Origin: Endotrypanum monterogeii
Taxonomy: Eukaryota; Euglenozoa; Kinetoplastea; Trypanosomatida; Trypanosomatidae
Assembly (NCBI GenBank): GCA_000333855.2
Contig: CM007317.1
Location: forward strand, 799,606-843,172
Direction: 5' to 3'
Length of the DNA: 43,567 bases
Part shown: piece after piece, positions 10,027-18,963 of the stretch
Layout of the letters: the number at the start of each line of letters is the position of its first letter
Position numbering within the stretch: the stretch's first letter is position 1
The notes under the pieces: generated by a model
What the model was told of the DNA's origin: nothing
Database searches by the model: none
The model's input: the letters and a program-made list of their open reading frames with translations, nothing else
Position numbers and translations under genes: made by a program

Positions 10027-13000
10027 ATGACTTTCATTAGCACAGGCCTGCCGCGAAGCAAGCGACTCCTTCCACTGGAGTCTACAGAGGTTCTGCGCTC
10101 GACGGACTCGTTTCTTCTTCACGTCCTCTCTGACCATGGCGGCGGAGAAAGCAACGCAAGTGACGTGCAAAGCGATAGCAGGCGACTGCACGAGCATGTC
10201 TCACTATACTGGGATCAGCAGCACGCGTATCGTTCATACCAGCACCATCTTTTGCGTGAGGTGGGATCGACGCGGGGCCCAGTGCGGTTCGCTGGCTTTC
10301 CGCAAGTACGGATCGGATCGAGGGGCACGGAGGGCCCGTCGACATTTGCGAGGGCCCCAACACCCAGTCGCCCCGAGTGTAGAGCAAAAAGTTCTTCGGA
10401 GACTGCGGATGCAACTTATCCGCCTCAATCCGGCGTAGCGGCGGCATCGACTGCCACCGCATCCTCCTCTTCCCCCCAAACCCTCGAGGAAACGCTGCCA
10501 CCACCGCGCTCGCTTGCGGCGTGGAACTGGATTTCTTTAGTTGCCCCGTACGAGCGACTGCTCTGCCCCTCGCTTCTCTATAGCGCGTTACTCGCACCAT
10601 CCGTGGGAGGCTGTACATCTCTGATCTATGGCACTCAGCCACCGTCGCCTGCACCCGCTAGCGCTGCTGTACCCGAAGCCGGTGGGCGTGTTTGTGCGCG
10701 GTGGAGCACGTACACGTGTCAGACACTTTGGGCCTTGCATTCTCTAGCTGCCGAGGCGTCTTTGCCGGTACAAGAGGTGTACATCATGTGTGCCGGCACA
10801 ATCATGTATCTTGACGTGATCCTGACATCTGGCAGGGTCTGGTGCGAGCTGCAGGAGTTGTGGGGCAACAACCTGGCACTCGAGCTTGACAGCGCTCAAA
10901 ATGCGATGCCAGCGGAAAATATCGATGGAAGTGATACCGAGAACTGTTCACAGCTAAGCGAGTTGAAGTCTCTACTCTCTCAGCCTGCTCAGACATACAC
11001 TGCCCTGCTTCAGCACGCACGAGTGCTGCTGGAGGCTCTGACAAGAACCACCACATCCACCAGCATGAGCCGAAATACATCTGCTGGATGTGATGCGGGG
11101 AGTACGGCATTCCCCCGCCCTCTGGCGCCGTGGCTTGCGGCAGCTATGGAAAAGGAGGAGTGGACGCCTGCTGTGGTTACGTGTGCAGTGGGCGACAGCA
11201 GCAGTAGCAGTGACCGCTGCGAACCAGGTTCCGTAGCAATAAAAGTATTGAGACATGCCGTCGCGCAGTGGCTCTCGCGACGCGGCGCCACTGTCACCGC
11301 CGTCACGCCTACGGGGATTCGGGCTGCACCGCTGCCGCCACGCGACCTTTGCGTCTCGCGAGGGTCTCACCCGACTGCGTCAGTCTCAACCGACGACTGT
11401 ACGCGTGTCGACTACTACTCCATGCGTGTCGGTTCGCCGGTGCCTTGTTCCGGTACACGCCGGAATACCATCCCAACCGCGAGGGTCGCTGGGTCGGTGA
11501 CTCTCACCACCTCCAGCACGTTCGAGGCTTTCGAGCCGCATGATCTGCCTCGCGAGCAGCACCGTTTTTTTCTCCCACCACTTCCCCAAGACCCTGCTCT
11601 GGTTGCCTTTGCCGCTGTGTGGCGCCGCACACTGCAGCGATGCTTGCAGGAACCTGATGTTCTGCGGCAATCTCTACGCCAGGTGATTCTTGGCTCTGCA
11701 GGCCAGCGTTGTGAGGAGCTACTTCAGCAATCAAAGCAGCATCTGTTGGATTCGCATCATTCCGTAGAGTCGTCCGCAGTAGCAGAGTCACACGATAAGT
11801 TACCACACCCAAAGACATTCGCAGATGTCTCAAGCCCGAATGAAAAAAAGAACACTACAGATAATTCCACACGCGCCGCAGCCTCACTTGTGCTTGCGAA
11901 CTCCTCAAGTGCGGCCAGACAGGGTTCACCTCTGGTGTTGCTGACCAGTGATCCCGCCGCCACTTCGTTTCGTGTGCTGGGCCCACGCCTTGGTGAGTGG
12001 CTGGCGTCCACTCGTAGTGGGGGTGGTGGTTGGTGTGGCTTTCGTGGGGAGCTGTTCCACTGCGTTGGTCCGCCGCCGCCTCCGTTAGTTCTTTCGCCCC
12101 TGACTGGCAGCGACTACGCAGCACAGCCGCGTCGCCGGCCACCAGCGTCTTCCAGGGGTCGTTCCTCTGCTTTAGTTCCCACACCGTCTACGGAGCAGCT
12201 CATCGAGATGTTTGTCGACGGGGCTTTAGAGGTGGGGAGCGCTTCCCATGCTTCACCTGCGTCATCCACAGACACCCCTTCCCACGCAACGCCACCCCTC
12301 TACACTGTAGAGGAATTAGCCGATCGTCTCTGTCGCCTCGGGTCGGCGCTTCCCCGCTACGCCACGGAGGTAAGCGGCCATTGCCTTCGTCCGGTGGACG
12401 CGGATTACGTGAGGGAGGTAATGCAGCGTCATTGCCTCCCTCTCCTCCTTGCCTGCCAGCGTCGTGGCATCCAGGAATGGAGACTGCGTGGCTGGATGAA
12501 AGGCATTACCCTTACATTGCTGGACAATAGCGGGGTCGAGTCGCGGGTCATTACACCGGCTAAGCTAGTGGAACTAGGCTTGCAACACATCCGATCTACC
12601 GACGGCTCAAACACGTTCGCGACGGCGACGACGTTGCGGATGGTGGTGGGTGGTCCACTAAGCGGCACGCTCGCATTTTTGGAGCACGTGGAAAAGCGGT
12701 CAGAGCGCACGGTGCGCTGGCTGTGTGTGCGGCGACTGGAAAGCGGTGGCGTTGGCCTTCACAGCAGCGGCGTGCCACCTGCAGTTGTGCCGCGAAAGAT
12801 CTCAACGACGACACTCGAGGCCGTCCTCCTGCGCCGTGCGGAGGAAAGTACACTCTTCAGCATTTTCCAAAGTCACCCTTCGGCACTTGCTCTTGCCGGA
12901 TGCGGTGTGCAGAGGCTGGCGTTGCTGCCGACCTCCATTCCGCCTGAGCGAAGACACAGCGGTGGCGGCAGCCAGCTTCGCTCACCGGCTTCGACGAAGC

Positions 13001-13782
13001 TTCTTCTTGTGCGCACGTGTGGTATCGCCGTCGACTGGGATTTGCAGGAGTGCTACGAGCCAACTAAATTTTTGCGACTGCGGAAGCCGAGGTCTCTGGT
13101 ATTTCACCCCCCTCGAGAATCCGCTGCCGGTGCGGGGGTGCCGTATTTACCGCTTCCACCAGAGCTTGGGACCACGTTGGAGCGGGTGACTCTACGACAC
13201 ATACGTGGGATGCTTCAGTACTATCTGCGCTCACTTGACACCACTGCAACTACTTGTAGTGCAACAGGCGGTACTGCCGGTGACGCATCGACTACCGGTG
13301 TAGTGAAACGTGAGAGGGAAGAGACGGAGAGTCCCGAAGAGTCGCTATCGAGCACACAACAACCGCTTCCAAATGCCACAAAGTCTACCAAGACGATGGA
13401 AGCATTCTCTCGCACCGACACAGCTGAGGCATCTGCTGTTGATGTGCCTCGAACAACGTTGTTCTCAATAGACCGCGCGGCTGTGCTGTATGTGCTGAGG
13501 CACCACCCGCAGTATTATCAGCATGTCAAAGGATGCGGAATCAAAGAGGTGTACGTGGCAGCGAGGGTGTCCCATGCGGGCACGGCGTCGGATCGGAATG
13601 ACTCAGCCGTCGACGATGCATCTACCACTCCCAGCTTGATTTCTTCGGGAGAGGCGGGGCGTCGTCGAGCAACGGTCATAATTGAGCGAGTCTGTGGGCA
13701 ATTAGTAGAGGTGGACGTGGAGGCGTGCTACAACAAGGCGTGCGAAGGTGTACCCTTGCGGCCTTTCATGATGCTTGCCTGA
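10027..13782 (+). CDS. Large protein with repeated DUF3223-like segments, function unknown
   Basis: This 1251-residue protein has no transmembrane segments. The open frame begins at a GTG (10000); the ATG at 10027 is the first in frame. The C-terminal third repeats a motif that matches my memory of the DUF3223/DCL fold: a short helix, HP, a Gly-Cys-Gly or similar turn, a hydrophobic strand, then R-x-C/D-G and a final Cys. Copies are visible at about 795-860 (Gln-Arg-His-Cys, then RRGI), about 940-1025 (HPSALALAGCGV, then RTCGIAVDWDLQECY) and about 1150-1245 (HPQYYQHVKGCGIKEVYV, then RVCGQLVEVDVEACY). Ser/Thr-rich linkers separate them. Residues 1-780 have low-complexity parts (about 90-160, 590-640) and more ordered parts without a recognised family. 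DUF3223 domains occur in plant DCL proteins and in the C-terminus of a plant RNA polymerase V subunit, which hints at an RNA-related role. That is only an inference. Confidence 0.85.
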   Translation: MTFISTGLPRSKRLLPLESTEVLRSTDSFLLHVLSDHGGGESNASDVQSDSRRLHEHVSLYWDQQHAYRSYQHHLLREVGSTRGPVRFAGFPQVRIGSRGTEGPSTFARAPTPSRPECRAKSSSETADATYPPQSGVAAASTATASSSSPQTLEETLPPPRSLAAWNWISLVAPYERLLCPSLLYSALLAPSVGGCTSLIYGTQPPSPAPASAAVPEAGGRVCARWSTYTCQTLWALHSLAAEASLPVQEVYIMCAGTIMYLDVILTSGRVWCELQELWGNNLALELDSAQNAMPAENIDGSDTENCSQLSELKSLLSQPAQTYTALLQHARVLLEALTRTTTSTSMSRNTSAGCDAGSTAFPRPLAPWLAAAMEKEEWTPAVVTCAVGDSSSSSDRCEPGSVAIKVLRHAVAQWLSRRGATVTAVTPTGIRAAPLPPRDLCVSRGSHPTASVSTDDCTRVDYYSMRVGSPVPCSGTRRNTIPTARVAGSVTLTTSSTFEAFEPHDLPREQHRFFLPPLPQDPALVAFAAVWRRTLQRCLQEPDVLRQSLRQVILGSAGQRCEELLQQSKQHLLDSHHSVESSAVAESHDKLPHPKTFADVSSPNEKKNTTDNSTRAAASLVLANSSSAARQGSPLVLLTSDPAATSFRVLGPRLGEWLASTRSGGGGWCGFRGELFHCVGPPPPPLVLSPLTGSDYAAQPRRRPPASSRGRSSALVPTPSTEQLIEMFVDGALEVGSASHASPASSTDTPSHATPPLYTVEELADRLCRLGSALPRYATEVSGHCLRPVDADYVREVMQRHCLPLLLACQRRGIQEWRLRGWMKGITLTLLDNSGVESRVITPAKLVELGLQHIRSTDGSNTFATATTLRMVVGGPLSGTLAFLEHVEKRSERTVRWLCVRRLESGGVGLHSSGVPPAVVPRKISTTTLEAVLLRRAEESTLFSIFQSHPSALALAGCGVQRLALLPTSIPPERRHSGGGSQLRSPASTKLLLVRTCGIAVDWDLQECYEPTKFLRLRKPRSLVFHPPRESAAGAGVPYLPLPPELGTTLERVTLRHIRGMLQYYLRSLDTTATTCSATGGTAGDASTTGVVKREREETESPEESLSSTQQPLPNATKSTKTMEAFSRTDTAEASAVDVPRTTLFSIDRAAVLYVLRHHPQYYQHVKGCGIKEVYVAARVSHAGTASDRNDSAVDDASTTPSLISSGEAGRRRATVIIERVCGQLVEVDVEACYNKACEGVPLRPFMMLA

Positions 13783-14639
13783 CAGTCGATATCCTTCTCC
13801 TTAACGGTTGTGTTCTTGATGGATTTGTGAACCTGAGATGCTGTGCTGCCCAAGCACGTGGTGGGGAGATCAGTTGTAAAGACGCCCTCCCCCTCTGTCA
13901 CACACACACACACACAAGTGCCTTTCCACTCAACTTGAAGTATTTTCCCCTTTGTATTCATCAAATCAGTCTTCCGCCACACTCTGCGTCTCTTGTTTTG
14001 CTCACGATCAGGGGAATAGCCACCGTAGAGTCAGCTATCAGGATCCAAACTCCGACTTTCTTTTTTTACTGGTGTCACCCATGGCCATGCTCTTTCAGGC
14101 CAGGTGATCCTGCGGTGTAATCGATGGCGCGGAATTGGCTGCGAGACCCTTCTCATCTTTCTTTTCCTCTCCCCCCGATTCTTGTCCCCTCTTCTCGAAT
14201 CACCACACTCTTAGCCGTTCGCATCGCCTTGACTCACGTGCGCCCTATTCTACGGTGCGATTGCATCGCGTTGTGCATATACAGTATCAGCTCTCACTGA
14301 CACCGGAACGCACCGCCGCAGACAACTGGCTTCATCGTCTAGCGAGCTCTCTTTCACTCTTGTATTCCCTTTGGCATCCCTGAAAATTTTTAAAGGTTTT
14401 TTTTTTTAGTCTTGGGGTTGGTCGGGGTAGTTGCCCTGCTTGGGCGAGAGGATCGCTTCATTTCAGTAAGATCTCCTGCCGCTGCCCCTCTCCCCTCCCC
14501 TCGCATGTATACTCACACAAATAAACGCAATTGCAAATCAACAGGATTACGGCAGTGCAGCAAGGGGCTACGTCACTAGTACCGCACGAGTGGCCTAGGG
14601 ACGTCTAGATAACCTACTTTTCGTGAGCAGGGCAATACG
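13783..14639. other. Gene-free stretch between 10027 gene and copper ATPase
   Basis: The region holds a short CA run near 13902-13916, a T-run with AG at 14397-14409, and no frame with convincing coding character. It is presumably the 3' UTR plus the next 5' leader. Confidence 0.6.
14397..14409 (+). promoter_or_regulatory. Candidate trans-splice acceptor for the copper ATPase gene
   Basis: An 11-base T-run is followed at once by AG at 14408-14409, about 230 bases before the ATG. Confidence 0.45.
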
Positions 14640-17600
14640 ATGTCTCTGGAAGTGAATTCCGTACCCCCGGACTGCGGTGCGCCACATGCCGAGCTGCCTG
14701 TGGATGTGCCCTCAGCGGCTACTGAGTATTGCATCGAGCAAAAAAAGGATTTGGGGCAGTTCGAAACAAAGTCCACCGCAAAGCCGTCGTGCGAGGTGCC
14801 GTTGCTAGAAACGAGTGAATTCTCAACACAACTGACCCCTCCGAAACCTAGCTCGGTGAACCTCTTCCACACGCCCTCGGTCATAGCTGTGCCCACACCC
14901 GGCGACTCTCAGCTGCAGCTGCCCCACGAGACGATCAAGTCAGTGGTGTCGGGCCCAAGGCGGCTATGCGACCGCCCCGAAACCACCTCTCCTGGTCTGC
15001 GCCGGGTGCCGTGTGGCTGTGGTGGACGTGGCTGCCTCTGCGCCTATGCGCCGGAGCCTGAAATTCTGTCGGAGGAAACATGTTTGCTTTACAAGCACAA
15101 TTCGGATCGTGTTTCACAGAGCTCCGTTACACATCCGCAGATGGGCGGAATCCTTTCAGACCTCCGCAATCGAAGCAGACGGTGGTGTCGTGGTTCTGCC
15201 GCTCGTGCCGCGTGGAGAACGGCGACAGCATCAGGGTTCGAAGCAAAGACAAACCTCCTAATTGAAGGCATGACGTGCACCTCTTGTGCTGCCCGCATCG
15301 AGGCGAGGCTTGCGCATCTTGACGGTGTTCTCCACGCTTCTGTAAATTTCTCAACATTGAGTGGACAGGTGCTGCACCGCGCGGGTGTTGCCTCCCTCGA
15401 GAAGGTTGTGGGCTGCGTTGCCAATATGGGCTACACAGTTACTGTGCTCAACACAACCGGCGCACCCAATGCCATCGACAGCGAGAAACCCCAACATGGC
15501 GAGTGCACGTGTAGCACCAATCTGCGAGCTGTACCAGTGTATATGGGAAATGTTATGTCGGGTTATGAACATCGAGTTATCATCGAGGGGATGTCGTGTG
15601 CTTCGTGCGCAGCACGTATCGAGCGCGTGCTGCGAGGGATGCCGACTGTCCTGAGCTGTGTCGTCTCCTTCACCACTGGCATTGCTGTCATTACTACCCT
15701 TACTCCCAGTGATCACACGGACGCTTGCAAAGTGGTGGAGTCGTTGGGGTATGTTGTCACCGATACAGCGCTCCTACAGGCCGACACATCTGTTAGCCGG
15801 ACTCGGGAGGCGCTGGAGCGCACACGCGAAATTGCGGAGCATGAGCGCAACCTGATTGGCAGCGCTGTGCTATGTGCACCACTTGCGTTGGTGATGGTGA
15901 TGATGATGTTCATAGACATGACAAGACGACCGCGGCTGGTGGTTTTCATTGACACCATGCAGCTTTGCGCCGTCACTCCCATTGTGTTCCATTTCGGTAA
16001 AGGCTTCTTCGTCAGTGCGTGGCGCAGCTGGCAGCACAACGCGTACACAATGGATACCCTTGTCGCTATTGGCACCGGCTGCACCTATTTTTATTCCACC
16101 GTAGTGTATGTCTCCTCGCTTTTTATGCATCTACATACCCCCATGATGACGTACTTCGACACGGCCGGGGTGCTCACCACTTTCATGCTGCTTGGCCGCT
16201 TCCTCGAGGCGCGGGCGAAGCGTAGCACAAGCGGAGCACTCATAGAGCTTATGAATCTCATACCGTCAACATCTGTTTGTATACAGCCGGACGGGGGCGA
16301 GGTGCTGGTGAGCACGTCGCAGCTGCAGAAGGGTGCCGTGGTTCGTGTATTGGCAGCCGATCGTGTCCCGGTCGACGGAACTATCATCGAGGGCAGCTCA
16401 GAGGTGGATGAGCAGATGGTGACGGGGGAGTCCGTGTGGAGGCAGAAATGCCCCGGGGAGAAGGTGGTGGGTGGTACCCTCAACATCACCGCCACGCTGC
16501 TCATTCGCGCCGACAGCGTTGGGGAAGAAACCATGGTGGCACAGGTGCTGCGCATAGTTCAGGAGGCCCAGAACACAAAGCCAGCGGTCCAGCGAGCTGC
16601 CGATCGCATCGCCATGGTATTCGTACCCTTCGTCATTGGTTTCTCACTACTGACGCTGTGTGTGTGGCTGGCCCTTGGCATGCTGGGTGCCTACCCAGCA
16701 TCTTGGCGCGGGGCAGAGACGAGTTGGCAGTCATTTGCGTTTAACTTCTTCATTTCGACTGTCGTGTCCGCCTGCCCATGCGCGCTAGGGCTGGCGACTC
16801 CGACTGCTATCATGGTGGGTACGGGTGTCGGTGCCAAGAACGGGGTGCTGGTGAAGAGCGGCACCACACTGGAGGCGGTGCGCACTGTGAACTGCGTGGT
16901 ACTGGACAAGACGGGGACAATAACCAAGGGCCGCCTAGAGGTGATGAGAGCACACACCGCAGTGGGGGAGTCTGCGCTGGCATCAGCGACAGCGGTGCAC
17001 CCTCAAAGCACAATGGACGCTGCTCTGGTTTTCTGTCTTGTTGGGTTGGTGGAGGCGCAGTCGAATCACCCCGTTGCAAAGGCAGTCAGCGCAAAGCTTT
17101 TGGAGGAGGCAGGCAGGAGCGGCGATGAGCAGCAGCGTCGTTTCTGTTATGAGGTATCCTCTGTCGTGACACACGGCGGCTTGGGTGTGGAGGCCTCCGT
17201 AACCGTGACGGCAGCCGGCGACAATGGTGATGAGATTACCTTGGAGAAGGCGTCGCCACGTGTCTACCGTCTCCTCGTGGGCAATAGGTCACTTCTTCAC
17301 GAGCACAGTATTCACCTGAACCCTGAGTTGGCACATCTTGTGGAGGAGGAGAACAGGCGTGGTCTGACAACAGTGTTGGCTGCAATCGATGGTACAGCAT
17401 GCGCGCTCGTTAGCCTTATCGACGAGCCGAAGCGTGAGGCCCGCGGCGTCATTCAGTACTTACAGAGGGCGGGCATTCACGTGCTGATGGTGACTGGCGA
17501 CAGCGCCGGTGTGGCAGCGCGTATAGCGGCTGAGGTTGGTATCGATCCAAAAAATGTCTGTGCGGAGGCGCTCCCGAATACCAAGGTAGAAGTTGTAAGA

Positions 17601-18008
17601 AGCTTACAAGAAGAAGGATGGCGGGTAATGTTTGTTGGTGACGGCATCAACGACAGTCCTGCTTTGGCACAAGCGGACGTCGGTGTTTCGCTTGGCGCCG
17701 GTACTGATGTCGCTATTGAGGCCGCCGACGCGGTACTCGTGCGCAACCACCTTGTGGACTTGCTGAACTTGCAACTTCTTTCCAAGATCACCGTGCGACG
17801 CATCTACGGTAACTTCGTCTGGGCCTTTGGCTACAATTTATTGATGCTTCCCATTGCTAGCGGCCTCGTGTACCCATTCTTCCAAATTCAGCTCTCTCCC
17901 ATCGTGGCGGGTGCGGCGATGATGCTGTCAAGCCTCAGTGTGTTGGCATCAAGTTTGTCCATCCGCTGCTTTCGAGCGCACCGAAACAGCGACTTCTATA
18001 CTGAATAA
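14640..18008 (+). CDS. P1B-type copper-transporting ATPase
   Basis: This 1122-residue membrane pump uses ATP to move Cu(I) across a membrane, for export or for loading cuproenzymes. Two heavy-metal-associated domains carry GMTCTSC (210-216) and GMSCASC (317-323). Hydrophobic helices follow from about residue 405. The actuator loop has TGES (595-598), the metal site in the membrane is CPC (712-714), the phosphorylated Asp is D756 in DKTGT, the nucleotide-domain HP is 810-811, and GDGIND is 1000-1005. All catalytic elements are intact. CPC with GMxCxxC domains points to copper over zinc or cadmium. The first 200 residues are an extension with an unusual Cys cluster (CGC and CLC, from residue 125), which could bind metal. 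The residue two after TGES is Trp, where I expect Pro in most P1B pumps. The ATG at 14640 is the first of the frame. The cellular membrane is not evident from sequence. Confidence 0.97.
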   Translation: MSLEVNSVPPDCGAPHAELPVDVPSAATEYCIEQKKDLGQFETKSTAKPSCEVPLLETSEFSTQLTPPKPSSVNLFHTPSVIAVPTPGDSQLQLPHETIKSVVSGPRRLCDRPETTSPGLRRVPCGCGGRGCLCAYAPEPEILSEETCLLYKHNSDRVSQSSVTHPQMGGILSDLRNRSRRWCRGSAARAAWRTATASGFEAKTNLLIEGMTCTSCAARIEARLAHLDGVLHASVNFSTLSGQVLHRAGVASLEKVVGCVANMGYTVTVLNTTGAPNAIDSEKPQHGECTCSTNLRAVPVYMGNVMSGYEHRVIIEGMSCASCAARIERVLRGMPTVLSCVVSFTTGIAVITTLTPSDHTDACKVVESLGYVVTDTALLQADTSVSRTREALERTREIAEHERNLIGSAVLCAPLALVMVMMMFIDMTRRPRLVVFIDTMQLCAVTPIVFHFGKGFFVSAWRSWQHNAYTMDTLVAIGTGCTYFYSTVVYVSSLFMHLHTPMMTYFDTAGVLTTFMLLGRFLEARAKRSTSGALIELMNLIPSTSVCIQPDGGEVLVSTSQLQKGAVVRVLAADRVPVDGTIIEGSSEVDEQMVTGESVWRQKCPGEKVVGGTLNITATLLIRADSVGEETMVAQVLRIVQEAQNTKPAVQRAADRIAMVFVPFVIGFSLLTLCVWLALGMLGAYPASWRGAETSWQSFAFNFFISTVVSACPCALGLATPTAIMVGTGVGAKNGVLVKSGTTLEAVRTVNCVVLDKTGTITKGRLEVMRAHTAVGESALASATAVHPQSTMDAALVFCLVGLVEAQSNHPVAKAVSAKLLEEAGRSGDEQQRRFCYEVSSVVTHGGLGVEASVTVTAAGDNGDEITLEKASPRVYRLLVGNRSLLHEHSIHLNPELAHLVEEENRRGLTTVLAAIDGTACALVSLIDEPKREARGVIQYLQRAGIHVLMVTGDSAGVAARIAAEVGIDPKNVCAEALPNTKVEVVRSLQEEGWRVMFVGDGINDSPALAQADVGVSLGAGTDVAIEAADAVLVRNHLVDLLNLQLLSKITVRRIYGNFVWAFGYNLLMLPIASGLVYPFFQIQLSPIVAGAAMMLSSLSVLASSLSIRCFRAHRNSDFYTE

Positions 18009-18352
18009 ACGGGATTTTTTTTTTTGACATCCAGAGGTTCTCTCCGTCCCTCCCTTTTTTTTTTGTCACCTCCGAGATCTTCCCAGCAGAGGAGGAGGAC
18101 CGTACTAGAAGGGAAAAGAAAACTTTCCCTCTGAGAGCAATGACAAAACCTGGGAGGGAAGGGAGAGGGGGGGGAGGGGAGGGGACCCCTTAGCAGCGCG
18201 GCTGCGGAGGCCGCGGTGCCGTCTCCACCGAACGAAATGAGAAAGTCGAGCATTTCTTTACATATATATTTTTCTGAACGCCATGCTTTTATCGGTTTGT
18301 CGGTCGAAGAACTTGTGTATTGGTGAAAAGCAGTGCGAGGCCGCTCGATTTG

Positions 18353-18619
18353 GATGTGTGGGCATCGTAGACCTGAGTATGTGGTTGCTGCGGCGCAGCG
18401 GCATGGTGAGCGCAGGAACGCCCTCGTGCTGTCCGCACGATGCACAGCGTCTCCTTGTAGCACGATGAAGTCGGATCCAGCCTTCACTTATCACCTGATC
18501 GGGAAGCCCCGGTCCTCCTGTCCGGCGACATCGGCCCCCTTGGTCATCACAGGCTACTGCCCCATCAACCATCCCCCCCCCTCGCCCTTCCTTCCACTCT
18601 CCTTCAGAATGTTTCGTAC
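18353..18619 (-). repeat. Dispersed repeat copy 1, possibly SIDER-type retroposon fragment
   Basis: This segment matches 43240-43507 in opposite orientation over about 267 bp, with only about six or seven differences by eye. Strand is assigned by convention so that copy 2 is plus. It sits in the presumed 3' UTR of the copper ATPase, ending just before the splice acceptor of the next gene, which is the usual place for Leishmania SIDER elements. It has no coding capacity of its own. Its SIDER identity is inferred from location, copy similarity and size range; full elements are longer, so this would be a truncated copy or another family. Confidence 0.75.
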
Positions 18620-18627
18620 CCTCTGCG

Positions 18628-18659
18628 TTTTTTTTTTTTTTTTGAAATTCGACTTCGAG
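18628..18659 (+). promoter_or_regulatory. Candidate trans-splice acceptor for the 18964 gene
   Basis: A 16-base T-run begins nine bases after the end of repeat copy 1 and leads to AG at 18658-18659, about 300 bases before the ATG. Confidence 0.4.
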
Positions 18660-18664
18660 ACCAA

Positions 18665-18688
18665 TGCGTGCGTGCGTGCGTGCGTGCG
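18665..18688. repeat. (TGCG)6 tandem repeat
   Basis: Six perfect TGCG units lie in the presumed leader region of the first histidine-phosphatase-like gene. Confidence 0.9.
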
Positions 18689-18963
18689 GGGAAACAAATA
18701 TTTTCTCTACACATTTCTGAGTATATCTAATGTATTCGTGGACTTCCAGCAACCTTCAGGGCAATCGGCAGAGATACAGAGATCACCTACGAAATCTATT
18801 ATAGATACCCACGTAGGTGTCTTCCAACAGACAATCAACCAACACACACACATACACACACACACACACAGAAGGGGAGAGGACACGTCGGGGCAGGAGG
18901 AGTGCATTCTAAACTTATACATATACTATACAATCGAAGAGTTTTCATGCATAGAAATTGGTC

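Larger units (their letters stand above)
18009..18963. other. Gene-free stretch carrying a dispersed repeat copy
   Basis: The region contains purine- and pyrimidine-rich tracts (18020-18190), the dispersed repeat (18353-18619), a T-run acceptor, a TGCG repeat (18665-18688) and a CA repeat (about 18842-18870). It presumably covers the ATPase 3' UTR and the leader of the first phosphatase-like gene. Confidence 0.6.

Noticed and set aside
10082..10654. 190-codon open frame on the minus strand
   Set aside because: It is antisense to the DUF3223-like gene with no recognisable motif; GC-rich coding DNA often leaves the opposite strand open.
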